Part shown: positions 1 to 10,475 of the stretch, piece after piece
Layout of the letters: the number at the start of each line of letters is the position of its first letter
How positions within the stretch are numbered: the stretch's first letter is position 1
NCBI RefSeq assembly: GCF_963675165.1
Contig: NC_087390.1
Coordinates: 4,783,301 to 4,847,300 of the forward strand
DNA: 64,000 nucleotides
Direction of reading: 5' to 3'
Source of the DNA: Halichondria panicea
Lineage: Eukaryota; Porifera; Demospongiae; Suberitida; Halichondriidae
Notes under the pieces: model-generated
Seen by the model: only the letters and a program-made list of their open reading frames with translations
The model's database searches: none
What the model was told of the DNA's origin: nothing
Position numbers and translations under genes: made by a program

Positions 1-113
1 GCTCACCTTCCAGAGTGTGAGTGAGGAGGACCTGGACTACTACCAGTGTGAGGTGAAGGAGGCTGGGAAAGTGGTCCTCACTGTCTATAGAGCTCTCTAC
101 AAAGATACACTCA
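1..113 (+). CDS. Partial Ig-like domain exon, 3' end
   Basis: The reading frame starting at base 2 encodes the last strands of an Ig-like fold: the DLDYYQCEV motif has the Tyr-x-Cys of the F strand, followed by a G-strand-like KVVLTVYR. The exon ends at 113 before GTAAGT with one leftover base (phase 1). The rest of the gene lies upstream of the window. The next exon, 227-334, is also phase 1 and joins in frame, so this looks like the extracellular or linker part of an immune-type receptor. Whether it joins the CARD-TIR exons 3.5 kb downstream cannot be shown; Ig-TIR receptors are known in demosponges, which makes it plausible. Confidence 0.6.
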
Positions 114-226
114 GTAAGTTCTGTACGTACATGTGTCGACCTTCTGCTTATGTGCTTCTTACCAATCACTTACGTATAATTATTATAACTATAACGCTTA
201 CATTTTCGCATTACATCCTTCATCAG

Positions 227-334
227 TGAGTGAATCATTGCTAGGAGAATGCTCAGGAGCAGCTGATCAGAAGAGAAGACTGTCAGCTGGGGAGACGTCC
301 AGTGCAAAACGCCCACAGTCAATATCTCCTCAAG
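227..334 (+). CDS. Ser-rich linker exon, intact copy of a triplicated exon
   Basis: A 108-nt symmetrical phase 1-1 exon between an AG acceptor (225-226) and GT donor (335-336). It joins in frame to the Ig exon and encodes a 36-residue low-complexity stretch rich in Ser, Gly and Lys/Arg. No transmembrane segment is visible. Being a multiple of three it can be skipped or repeated without breaking the frame. Two more copies follow at 520-620 and 795-870, both damaged. Function unknown. Confidence 0.5.
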
Positions 335-344
335 GTGTTATTAG

Positions 345-880
345 GTGCCCTCCATGATCATTAGCAGTATTTGAATGGAACCAAAACCATACCAAGTTTG
401 TACCCTATTCCTAGAGTCTTACTATTCACTGTGTGTGTCTATAACCCCTAGCTTTCTACTTTAGTGACTATTGTTCCTGGTAGGGGATCACTTTGATCAG
501 CTTATTATTGCATCATTAGTGAGTGACTCATTGCTATAGGAGAATACTCAGGAGCAGCTGGTCAGAAGACAGCTGGGGAGACATCCAGTGCAAAACGCAC
601 ACGGTCAATATCTTCTCAAGGTGTGTTGTTCAGTGTTCTGATTATTGAATAGAACCAAACCTTACCTGGAGTTTACTATTCACTGTGTGCGTGCGTGTGT
701 ATAACCCCTAGCTTTCTACTTTAGTGACCCTTTTCTATTGTTCTTGGTAGGGGATCACTTAGATCAGCTTATTATTGCATTACATCTTCATTAGTGAGTG
801 ACTCCTTGCTATAGGAGAATGCTCAGGAGTAGCTGGTCAGAAGATAATGCTACCAGTGCAAACTCTCAAGGTGTGTTGTT
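345..880 (+). repeat. Tandem duplication of exon plus intron, copies 2 and 3 decayed
   Basis: The linker exon and its upstream intron recur with a period of about 270-290 bp. Shared intron text (CTAGCTTTCTACTTTAGTGA) sits near 447 and 710, and exon copies start at 520 and 795. Both later copies contain an extra TA (GCTATAGGAG instead of GCTAGGAG), which creates an in-frame TAG, and both carry internal deletions. They therefore look like decaying duplicated exons; the shared TA insertion suggests copy 3 came from copy 2 or the reverse. Confidence 0.7.
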
Positions 881-904
881 TGGTGTCCTAATCATTATAG
901 TACC

Positions 905-1110
905 ATAATTATAGCGGGAAATGTTTGCGAGTGCATGCAAACTTTCGCTATATTTTGGTCTCAGAAGAATTGTAATAAAGAAACCACACCCACCAATAGC
1001 GTGAAATACTAGTGCGTGGGAGTTTCTCCCAGTTTTAATTTTCGTGTTAACTGCTCTGCCCTTGAAAAACAGACCTCACGAACATTTCCTGCTGTACGGT
1101 ATAATTTATA
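905..1110. mobile_element. MITE-like inverted-repeat element
   Basis: TAGCGGGAAATGTTT near 914 faces AACATTTCCTGCTGTACGGTATA near 1081-1102. The ends resemble the TACCGTATAGCGGG family seen more clearly at 29756-29942 and 47415-47612. No coding content. Confidence 0.4.
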
Positions 1111-1490
1111 GATGTTAGTAAATTTTTTATTAGCGTTCTAATGTTGGGATATGATCATACAAGTAATAGTTGTGACACCTCCACGACTGCCACATGGGAT
1201 ATATTGGCTCAGTGTATAGTGACGTAGCCGCGGCACTCAGCACCATCAACTGTCCAATATGGTATATATTGGCACACTGGATCTTTGAGGTCAAACTGCA
1301 ACAAGAGTGTGTTATTGCACCTCTCATTACATACTGTACGTTGCTCAACAAGTCGAATCTCAGGAAATCCTATAAAAACACTTATCCTGTTTTGACAATG
1401 TATATGTCGATGCGATAGAATTAACCTATGCATGGCGAGCAAATGATATCTGGTTGCCTCCTAGCTATGATTAAGTATTTGATATCTGAA

Positions 1491-1591
1491 GCTCTCACCA
1501 GCAACACTCAAGCAGGGCCTTTCTAGATAATATGTTAGTAGCTAGAACTGAAGAAAGAGAATTGCTGACCAAGTTTGAGTACTTATATAAA
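1491..1591 (+). other. Possible exon, unassigned
   Basis: Between candidate acceptors near 1490-1503 and a GTGAGT donor at 1592 lies a short open frame ending ELLTKFEYLYK. It could be a further exon of the Ig/TIR gene, but its phase does not link unambiguously to either the linker exon or the CARD exon. The rest of 1111-3577 shows no supportable gene apart from the two inverted MITE copies. Confidence 0.2.
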
Positions 1592-2034
1592 GGTGAGTAT
1601 TTGTTTGCTATTATTAGCAGCTCGTTTGAATGATACCAAACCTTAGTTTGTACCTTATTGAGTTAGAAAGCCCACTGAAAATCATTTTTACTACGATTGA
1701 CAATCTTTGCCCACCCCCTACCTTATTTTGTTATATATACCCTTCAATCAAACACACATGCACACACACAGAGCTATACAGAAACAATCGACAGCAGAGC
1801 TGATGCTAAATCCGCTGCCTGCATAGAAGGAAAAGCTTGGGCAAAGCTGCCTCAAGCAATAGTATTAAGATCTAATTCTGGATTATTTGACAATGTGGAG
1901 CCCATATTTCTTTCTCTCAGTTAGATGTTGAATGTACATGCCAGTTTTGTTGTTTGGAAATTACCCTTGTATCTTTAATCAAGGAACTCTAGTATATCAG
2001 TAATATTCAGACATGTCTCTGTACATGTCATCAT

Positions 2035-2185
2035 TGTGGGATGGGGGTAGCCTCCTTCGCAGCCTCTCCTTTTTCTGTTCTTTGTTACACGGTCAATAAG
2101 ATAAAATACGGTAAGAATTGGAGGAACAAAGAAAGAAAGAACGAACCGTTAAGAAAAAGGAGAGCCTGCCTCGCTAAGTCGCGTG
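2035..2185 (-). mobile_element. MITE copy A, inverted relative to copy B
   Basis: About 150 bp with inverted ends (AGCCTCTCCTTTTTC ... GAAAAAGGAGAGCCTGCC). Its reverse complement matches 3258-3420, including the central AATTGGAGGA(A/G)CAAAGAAAG block. Non-coding. Confidence 0.55.
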
Positions 2186-3257
2186 ACGGTGGCACAGTGG
2201 TGGCACAGTGAAAATAAGCGTGGGCTTTCAGTAGATGGGCGGAGCCTGACAGGCAACAAAGCCACAGGATGCCTACGCATATATGGCATTGCAGACTTTA
2301 ATACTAGCATAGTGAAGTCTGAAGACTAAAGGTCTATCTTTGAGCCTATCCTCAAGCCTCAAATTGAGAGGCTTGAGTTATTATTATTATTATTAAGCAG
2401 TAGTCTAGTCTAGAAACAGAATGACATGACAATGTTGCAAAGTTGTGATCTCATGAGTACTGACAGAGTGAGACTAAACCATACTAATTTGTGTGCATGA
2501 GACAGTTTTCACAGGGGCACGAGCACCAATGTCGAATTTTCCCTTAGTCCGTAATAGATTGTAGATCGATAGGGTCCAGTCAATTCCATAGTCGTGCAAT
2601 CCTATTGTAGTAGTTTTAGAGGTTCTGCTCCTTTTGGAAACTTTGTGGCAGTAGAACCAGCTCTATATATAGTGGATACGGAAATAATACCTGCAGATAA
2701 GCACTCAGTCTGCTGTAATTTGAGACACTCGACTAGGTCGAACCTGAGGTCTTGAGAGTGGGAGCACATTGAGTTTGATAAGGCGAGTCTTGTAGTCTGT
2801 AGTTCTGCTGTAGTTCTACTGTAATTATCCGAGGATAAAATTGGTTGCCCTTGCTTCTAGTTTGGATAGTGTGATTGTGCCAGGGCAATCTATATATAGC
2901 TTCTTCTTCTTTATATGACTTGGACTAAAACATTCCTTCTGATGACATGAAGGGATCTGTAGGATTTTTCAATTTTGGCAAGTATTGCTGTGAGTTGTCC
3001 AGGATCTGGGATAGGTTTCTTCTTTGCCCAGGTCCTTTTGTCAAGGGCTATTATCAGAAACAGTAGTACTCTAGCCTTTCTTGCTTCATGTTGTAGAGCT
3101 AACTTCTACATACTGTTCTGTAGCTTCACACTGCTTTGCCTCTAGTTCCTGGTAAATACGCTCCTAGTACTGTGTCACAGTGTGTGGGAGGACAGATATT
3201 GCGGTTTACTCTTGCCCACGCTCAATTAAATTTGGCTACGTCAGTAGCAGATCACAA
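2186..3257. other. Stretch without a supportable gene
   Basis: AT-rich DNA with a TTA microsatellite near 2380. Read on the minus strand, 2550-2760 has scattered short coding-like stretches that could be an old retroelement 3' end, but stops interrupt every frame and I cannot assign it. Confidence 0.4.
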
Positions 3258-3420
3258 GACTTAGCGGGGCAGGCCTTCCTTTTTCTTAGTGGCTTTCTTT
3301 TTTCTTTCTTTGCTCCTCCAATTATTCCCGTTCGGTGTTAATATTGTGACAAACAACAGAAACAAAATTATAACTGAAAAAGGAAGGCCTGCGAAGGAGG
3401 CTAGGATGGGGGTGGAAGTG
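3258..3420 (+). mobile_element. MITE copy B
   Basis: The opposite-orientation partner of 2035-2185, with ends GGCAGGCCTTCCTTTTTC and GAAAAAGGAAGGCCTGC. The two copies lie 1.1 kb apart in inverted orientation and could form a hairpin in a transcript. Non-coding. Confidence 0.55.
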
Positions 3421-3580
3421 AGTTTGGGGAAATGTGTGGAGGAATGTAGGGGTTTTTCCCTGCTGAGCTCAAGAACCATTGCAAGAATCTTCAATAATTA
3501 GCTTTGTGTGTTAGCTAAGGTGTGTTGAAGTGCACAGAGTCAGCATTACACATTTCAATATCCCCCCCCCCTCACAGCAG

Positions 3581-4418
3581 ATGACTACTGGTACCCCTGA
3601 ATACAAAGCCATCTGTAGCTGCAGAGTGGAGCTGACAGAGAAGCTCTCTGCATGCATCCAAGATGTAGCTAAATACTTACGTCAGAGTGGAGAACTGACT
3701 AACAGCCAATGCCAGACAATCATCCATCATGAAGACGGTGCTGAGAAACTCATGGATATGATCATTGTCGACGTCAAAGAGCCAAAAACCACATTGGATG
3801 CTTTTACCGACTTAGTGACAGCAATAAAAAACAGTGGGAACAAACACTTCCTTACATTTGTCAAGGATGTGATTGAAGAGAAACGAAAAGAGTTCTATAG
3901 GGAATTGCTCACAGTTCCACCAAGTATGTGATATAAATAGTTATTAATGGTGATCATTGAATTTTCCTATGTTCACAGATTTCCCGGCATCTCAGGAATA
4001 CGACGTCTTCATCAGCTACAGCCGTGAGGTTGGAACTATGCGCACAGTGGACACTCTTTTGCGTCCTCCACTGGAACAAGAAGGCCTCACCGTGTTTGTA
4101 GACAGAGATGGCGTTCGTCCTGGGGACAGATGGCGATCTGAGATTGCCTCCGCTATCAAAACTTGCAAAGCCTTTATCTGTGTACTCACTAAACGCTACA
4201 TGAGGTCTGTCTACTGCAATGGAGAGTTGTACGAAGCAGAAGCTCTTCGCAAGCGTATGTTCCCAGTGGTGTGCGAGAAGGGATGGGAAGATGTACCTGG
4301 AGGTGCTCCTGTGACGGAGATAGTGAAGGAGGTTGAGTATGTCTCTCTAGTGGCAGAAGACAGCGAGACACAACTGACAAAACTGGTGGAAAGTATCAAA
4401 ACGTCAGTCAGTGCGTAG
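3581..4418 (+). CDS. CARD-like / TIR domain protein (innate immune adaptor or receptor tail)
   Basis: Two exons, 3581-3923 and 3979-4418, joined across a 55-nt GT-AG intron at phase 1, give 260 aa. Residues about 14-105 look like a helical CARD-type death fold (KLSACIQDVAKYL, GELT, HFLTFVKDVI). Residues 120-250 are a TIR domain: box 1 YDVFISYS (122-129), a box 2/BB-loop region RDGVRPGDRW, and SVYCNGELYE with Glu197 where SARM1 and plant TIRs carry the catalytic NADase glutamate. Known TIRs either bind partner TIRs or cleave NAD+; the glutamate makes enzyme activity possible. An acceptor ends at 3577 or 3580 just before ATG 3581, so this may instead be the 3' end of the upstream Ig gene. Intact, no frameshift. 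Confidence 0.85.
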
Positions 4419-4763
4419 TACCTGAACTAACTGCACCGTTACACTGTTTATAGGTATAGATCTATTTAATAGCAAACTGCTGTATTAGTAAAACCAGTAG
4501 GTTTTACATAGGATTGGCAGTGGGTTTGCCCGTGTTTCAATTATTTTGACTCATGTTCAAACTGTTCTATCTCTGCAGGGAAAGGCCACATCAAGGAACT
4601 GGCTGGACAGATAGTTTATTTAGCCTTTTCTCTCTTTGTATCTCTCATTTCATAATCCATGAACATTTTAATGAATGAATATTGTCATTTTAAAAATTGC
4701 ACTATTTCGAAGTTTCACCGCTCTTTGTCTGACACCATAAATTTATTATAGATAGTCTGACTT
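4419..4763. other. 3' flank of the CARD-TIR gene
   Basis: AT-rich sequence without an open frame of interest; nothing specific seen. Confidence 0.4.
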
Positions 4764-4890
4764 AGCCTCGGTCCCAGGCCGAGTTTTCGCTTTTATAACG
4801 GTTAGGCGAACAACTAGGCCTGGTACTAACGGTTAGGCGAACAACTAGGCCTGGTACTAGTTGTCTGCGCATGCGTCGATTACCGCGGTA
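4764..4890 (+). mobile_element. Transposon left end with AGCCTCG terminus and subterminal tandem repeat
   Basis: AGCCTCGGTCCCAGGCCG matches the terminal inverted repeat of the MITE at 27001-27599 (AGCCTCGATTCCAGGCCG) and the tiny element at 59765-59818. It is followed by two tandem 31-bp units (AACGGTTAGGCGAACAACTA...) and a GCGCATGCG motif also present near the MITE ends. It lies 215 bp before the start codon of the DUF6589 gene, so it is plausibly that element's left end. No matching right end was found. Confidence 0.6.
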
Positions 4891-4978
4891 TCTCCGCGTA
4901 AAAATAATCATCATACAGGTGTTGTACACGAAAATTCACAGTATACAAGTTGCACATGGTTGTGCATAATAGTATATT

Positions 4979-7900
4979 ATGTCTGAAGTAGAGAGTTGCA
5001 GATTGTGCTGCAGCACAGTAATAGTGTCCCAGCATAACTTCAGGGTGGTATTTAGCACTGAATGCCTCAAGGTAGATTTTGCAGGAAGGCTTAGCAGGCT
5101 GCTGAACCTTCCAGTTCTTCAATCTGATGGACTATCCGAGTATACTTGTGCAGATCTTGCTTGAGAAAGGTTGATTCTCTTGAGGCCTTTAAGTGTCTTG
5201 CACGACAGAGCTACCAGAAACAACGCTTGAATAAGCAGATACACTCCAGTCCTGTAAGTAGGGCAGGTAAAAAAAGACCTAAGGACACAAGTGGGAATGA
5301 AGCCTCACCTCACACTGTCCAGTCTCGCCCGTTAGCAAAGAGGAGCACTGTTGGAACAGCTGGAAAGAGATTGGTCTTTGCTCCTATACAAAGTAGGCAC
5401 TCTATTAATACATACATGCACGTACACTATACATAATAATACATATACATAATTGAAAAAATTTGTTACATAACAGGTGAGCGTTGTGGTCCCGAAGATA
5501 CTTGTAGCCAGTCGTCTCCTGTGTTAGAAGTACTTCCTGTTCGCACTGTTGGTAGTCAAACAGATGTTGACATATCCAGTGTAATGGTAAGCAATACACT
5601 ATGTAAAATACATGACAAAGTACTATACCAAGGGCGTATTAAAAAGAGAGGGCATGCAACAGCTTGCGAGCAAAAAACTAAAGGGGGTGGTGGAAAAGTA
5701 CTGTAATACCTAAAAATAAATTCTATTAATAGATACTTATTATAACTTACAGATCACGATAGGCCCAGTGAAGAGCGTGGTGGATGAAAACTTGCACAAG
5801 GTTGTGCAGGCAATAGCAACTTGTAACTGTCCCTCTGTAGCTGAGGCTGTGATGGCCGAACCTTCTCTCAAAAAGGAAGTACTGATCCGTGTTGCTAGAG
5901 TGTTGGACGACGAGTGTAGCAACATGTGCAAAACAACACCACCACTGTCACTTTTCCGGAGGTTTCTATTGTTTGAGAGAGAGTTGTTCTCATACAGTAA
6001 CTGCATAACAGAGCTTCAGACAAAGTGTCCAACCCTATACCAGCTTCTATGGACTGTTGTAACCAGGTCTGACAAGAGGAACACTGTGAAATGCACAAGT
6101 CAGCATTATCCCGGCATGTGCATGGCTGTTGCTCTCGTCTTGAAAGAACGAAATCAGCACATGACAGGGCTCCAGACCTTTCTCTCACTCGTTTTGTTCA
6201 ATTCTAATGTACAAAAAAAGGTTGGTATAATTATATGCACACACGGATATTAGATATCGAGTGTCAGTAGTGTGCGTGTGTGTGTGCATTGTCTTGCTGA
6301 TTGTAAAAGCCAACTTATAATTACACAGGTGCTTACAAGACTAAACCACATGAATGTAACTATCAGTTACACAGCAGTGATGAAACTAATCACCGGCATA
6401 AGTGAGCAACACAAGGCACCAATTGAGAAATGGGTCAACGAGGGAATAATATTTGAATTTGTAGGTGACAACGTGGACAAGACAGTGGGAGTGCGAGACA
6501 TAAGAACAGACCACAGAAGCACATTAGTACACATGTACAGCTTACTTGCTGTACGAGCCAGAGTTGATCCTCCACCTCCCATCTTTGACTTCATTCCCCC
6601 TGATTTAACCAAGATTGCGGTATCCTACTTCCTGCCAAATCAAGCAGATATAGATGCTCTGAGGTCCAACTTGCAAGTGATTGTCTCAAGGGTTCTCGCT
6701 GACTACATTGAAGTTTTTAAGCCTCAAAAACGAAGAGTAGTGGCTCACATTCAGCATGCCCACAGCAAGGAAATGAAAGAGAAATCAGGAGTTGTGGTAC
6801 TGGATGTCCTACACAAGTGTGAGACAAAAACAACGGACATGATCGATATCATGAGAGAAATGATTTCTTACCTAGGAGACAGCGCTAACACATGTTTGTC
6901 GGTGGGTGACCTACTCACGAAGGAGAGGCAGGACGGAAGCAAAAGACACGTTATTTGCTCTAACACGCCCTCTGGTCGTCTCGATCACCTAGAGCCATGT
7001 ATAGCAGATTGGCACTGTCTCCTCAATTTCTTGATGGTATGGACTGCATGGCTAGTAATGTGACCTATAGGGTGTTACTTTAATAGAATAAAATAGACAT
7101 ACGCATCCTAATGTTACATGTACATAAAACTGCAGGTAACCGGTAGGTTTGGCTGAGGTACGTACGTATCTTACTGTAACTATGTTACTGTACGTATACT
7201 ACACACATAAGTATACCGTTTATAATACATCTCACCATTGCAGCTTGTTTGGAAACACCTCTTTAAGACCAGCCCAAGAGATCACGGCACACTTCGACAC
7301 CTACTGCACAAGATCGGTCGACTCCCTGACGCAAACAAACCAAAGAAGAATCTCCACGCATGCTTAGATGGTCTTCTTACAGCGTTTTATGGGCATCTAG
7401 TGGAAGCTGCTCGTTTGGAACTTGGCATAAAGAGTGTAGATGACTTTCCACTTGACAGCACTGGAGCTAAGGTTAAAGTCAAACTTTCAGACGTTGCCAG
7501 TGCAATTGTTGACAAGTGGACTATAGTACCAGAAGCGATTCTTGGACAGCCCCTTAATGACAGTAGTGATGGTGTCAACAATTATGCGCATGTTCTTTGT
7601 CACTTTGCTGCTCTTGTTTCAGAGTTCTACGATGGTTGGCACGAAGGTGATGGACTACGAATGCTAAGATGTTGGAAAATCTTAATGCTCCACTTCTTTG
7701 CGAATAGGAATACGAAGTACGCACTCGAATCGCTTAAGCTTCAATTTCAACTTGCTTCTCTGCCACCTGACTTAGTCCACCAGCTCACATGGGGTCGTTT
7801 TGTGAACACACGTGGAGGGGAAGGTAACAACATCCCATGTGATCTGTATAATGAACATATCAACCATCTGTTTAAGGAGATAATGGGTTCCAACTTTAAA

Positions 7901-8269
7901 GAACAATCTAGTACTAGGGCTGCTAGATGTGTCACTACCTTGTCATCAATCGCTGAAACATTTGATAAACTCACAGGGATACATCCAGAGTCTACGTCTC
8001 ACACAACGTCATCGAATCGTGACGATGTCCTCTCAATTGCTACTGTGGTTCAATCCTGTGATATCCTCAAAATTAAAAGTGATAGAAGTCACGCTAATTT
8101 TCCAAGTTTTTCTGCAAGTCCTCTGACCTCTCTCAATCGTCAACGCCTGGAGACATGGATATTAGAAAAGACTAGACAATATACATGTAATCAACACAGT
8201 GACGAACAAGATAATGGAGACGATGGCACAGGCAGTAATGCGTCGGAAAGTGATGAATCGGAGTTATAA
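4979..8269 (+). pseudogene. DUF6589-type transposon gene with N-terminal C2-C2 zinc module, one frameshift
   Basis: Exons 4979-5392, 5477-5586, 5753-6220, 6329-7036 and 7244-8269 splice in frame with good GT-AG sites. The N-terminus has a ZAD-like pattern, CRLC about 50 residues before CRSCLRKV, but the two halves are in different frames, with an indel near 5150. The later exons match my memory of DUF6589 proteins (fungi, cnidarians, sponges): DLLTKERQDGS, then ADWHCLLNFLM/LVWKHLF across the last intron, then a long helical region ending in an acidic tail. Family function is not established; a role as transposase or replication protein of a mobile element is inference. The stop lies 24 bp from the convergent helicase gene. 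Confidence 0.6.
5618..5700 (+). repeat. Intronic repeat shared with 22808-22884
   Basis: CAAGGGCGTAT followed by GAGGGCATGCAACAGCTTGC recurs nearly unchanged in another gene's intron at 22808-22884. Probably a fragment of an old dispersed repeat. Confidence 0.5.
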
Positions 8270-8293
8270 ATACGTGTACACACACATACACTA

Positions 8294-9747
8294 CTAATAC
8301 TTACCACATTCATGAAGATGTTTGGCCTCACAATTGTCACAACAAAAACTCTGATCGCTTGGAGCCATTAAACTGGGATCAAAATATTGGAGCAAATGTT
8401 GCCGCCTGCACTCCGTTGTCAGTAAATACCCCCTTACAATGTCCAGCTCAATATTACGAGGATTACTTTTGTTTTTCCTATTGGGGACATCTGATGGTGA
8501 CCAGTATATGGTAGACGTGGACAATTCTCCTCCTCTTCCAGCCCGACCACTTTCTTGAAAGTAGTCTTCAAGTGATCTTGGAGCTCCATAGTGGACAATA
8601 GAAGTCAAATCCTTAAAGTTCACACCCATACCGAGGGCCATAGTAGCGAACACTACTCTCACAGTTCCTTGTGGGTGAGACAAACTGCTCAATATAACAG
8701 ACTTGTTGTAGTCATCCGTCTTTGCATGAAACATACCAAACAATCTGTTGTCACTTGTGTTATCAGCACCAGTAGGGAAATAGATAGCATCACCAAGCTT
8801 CGAGTGAAAGTGAATGTATAGGTTGGCACAGGTATCGAGCGACTGACAATACACAATCGTACGAATTGCCTTGATGTTATTGGCCAACAAATCAGACACT
8901 AAAACGACAAGTCTTTGCCTCTATGTCACAGATCCACTTCTTCTTCTCCATAGAGTAAAATATATTGGGCTTATTGGGAGACACATTAACAAATTCGCAC
9001 CCTCGCATGTCAAGAGTTCCGACAATCTGCCTTCTCATCTTCTCTGTTACTGTTGCAGTGGCTGCAAGCATCGGCGTACCCGGTGGAGCATAGGCTCTCA
9101 AGTCACAAATACAACCATAACAGGGACGGAAATCAGAACTCCTATTGTGGTGTATGTGTGTGTGTGGTTTGTAATCGTGACGTATACTAATTAAAGCACT
9201 ATACATGTATAATTATTTTCTTACCATTTGTAAACACAATGAGCCTCGTCTACAGCAATAGCAACCAAAGTGTTGCAGACAGGAGGAGACAGTAACACTT
9301 TGGTCCAACTCGAACCATGATCACCAACTATAGAGCCTCAGGGGCTGAGTAAAGAATCCTATAGCTCCCACTGCCAATACCACAGTCAGTAGCCACCAGG
9401 CTACGGTCTATCCCTCTGTTGGAGCTGATAATGGCAGCACCAACTCCTTTAGCTCGCAAACTCTTCACTTGGTCCACCATCAGAGAAACCAACGGCGACA
9501 CTACCAGCACAACACTCTGATCAACGCTTGGAGATTCAGATCTACCTAGCAGCCTATCAAACACAAATGGGAGCACTTGATAGCATATGGATTTGCCATA
9601 GCCAGTCGGGAACCACACAAAGACATCATGACCTTGAGAAAGCAGCTTTATAGCCTTTACTTGCTCTGACTTTAGAATAAGATCTCCAAGTTTCAGGGAA
9701 GATAGAGCATCAGCTATAGCACTGTCTAACAAAAATGCAGTAGCCAT
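8294..9747 (-). pseudogene. RecQ-type ATP-dependent DNA helicase with two frameshifts
   Basis: Read from 9747 down: exon 9225-9747, an 83-nt intron, exon 8294-9141. All superfamily-2 helicase motifs are visible: motif I FPTGYGKSICYQ, Ia VVSPLVSLMVDQV, II VDEAHCVYKW, III LAATATV, IV TIVYCQS, V FATMALGMGVNF, VI QESGRAGRGG, then a RecQ-like zinc site (CRRQHLLQYF ... CCDNC). Two indels break it: after SAPEAL near 9327 (TAG reached) and after DIEAK near 8910. A GTAAGT at the last codons (about 8296-8302) suggests a further exon may once have existed. RecQ enzymes unwind DNA 3' to 5'. The tail-to-tail position 24 bp from the DUF6589 gene suggests both belonged to one mobile element. Confidence 0.8.
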
Positions 9748-9831
9748 TCCAAATTGATAAACGGGATACTGACTGGTATATACGATAGTACGCGAATATA
9801 AATGTCACAAAAGTGAACGAGAATATCCATT

Positions 9832-10475
9832 AGTAGTGAAGTATAGTCAAGTAGTTGGGTATAGTCAAGTAGTTGGGTATAGTCAAGTAATTGGGTAGTT
9901 GGGTATAGTGAAGTAGTTGGGTATAGTGAAGTAGTCGAGTAGTTGGGTAGTCAAGTATAGTGAAGTATATAGTCGGGTAGTGAAGTAGTCGGGTATAGTT
10001 GGGTAGTCAAGTAGTGAAGTAGTTGGGTAGTGAAGCAGTTGGGTAGTGAAGTAGTTAGGTATAGTGAAGTAGTTGGGTAGTGCAGTAGTCAAGTAGTTGG
10101 GTAGTGCAGTAGCTATAGGTAGTTGGGTAGTGAAGTAGTTGGGTAGTTGCCAGTGGGTAGTGAAGTAGTTGGGTATATAGTGGGGTAGTGAAGTAGTGAA
10201 GTAGTTGGGTATAGTTGGGTAGTGAAGTAGTTAGGTAGTGAAGTAGTTGGGTAGTGAAGTAGTCGAGTAGTGAAGTAGTTGGGTAGTGAAGTAGTTGGGT
10301 AGTGAAGTAGTTGGGTATATAATGGGGTAGTTGGGTAGTGAAGTAGTGAAGTAGTTGGGTATAGTTGGGTAGTGAAGTAGTTAGGTAGTGAAGTAGTTGG
10401 GTAGTGAAGTAGTCGAGTAGTGAAGTAGTCGAGTAGTGAAGTAGTTGGGTAGTGAAGTAGTCGAGTAGTGAAGTA
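9832..10475 (+). repeat. Minisatellite, GTAGTTGGGTAGTGAA-type units
   Basis: About 640 bp of imperfect 8-20 bp units built from GTAGT, TGGGTA and GTGAA, with variants containing TATAG or TCGAG. It separates the helicase start from the PHD-finger relic and may have replaced the right end of the transposon. The long minus-strand open frames inside it are repeat artefacts. Confidence 0.9.

Noticed and set aside
1194-1418. Open frame with hydrophobic stretch as a possible transmembrane exon of the Ig gene
   Set aside because: No acceptor or donor in matching phase and no coding character beyond the open frame.
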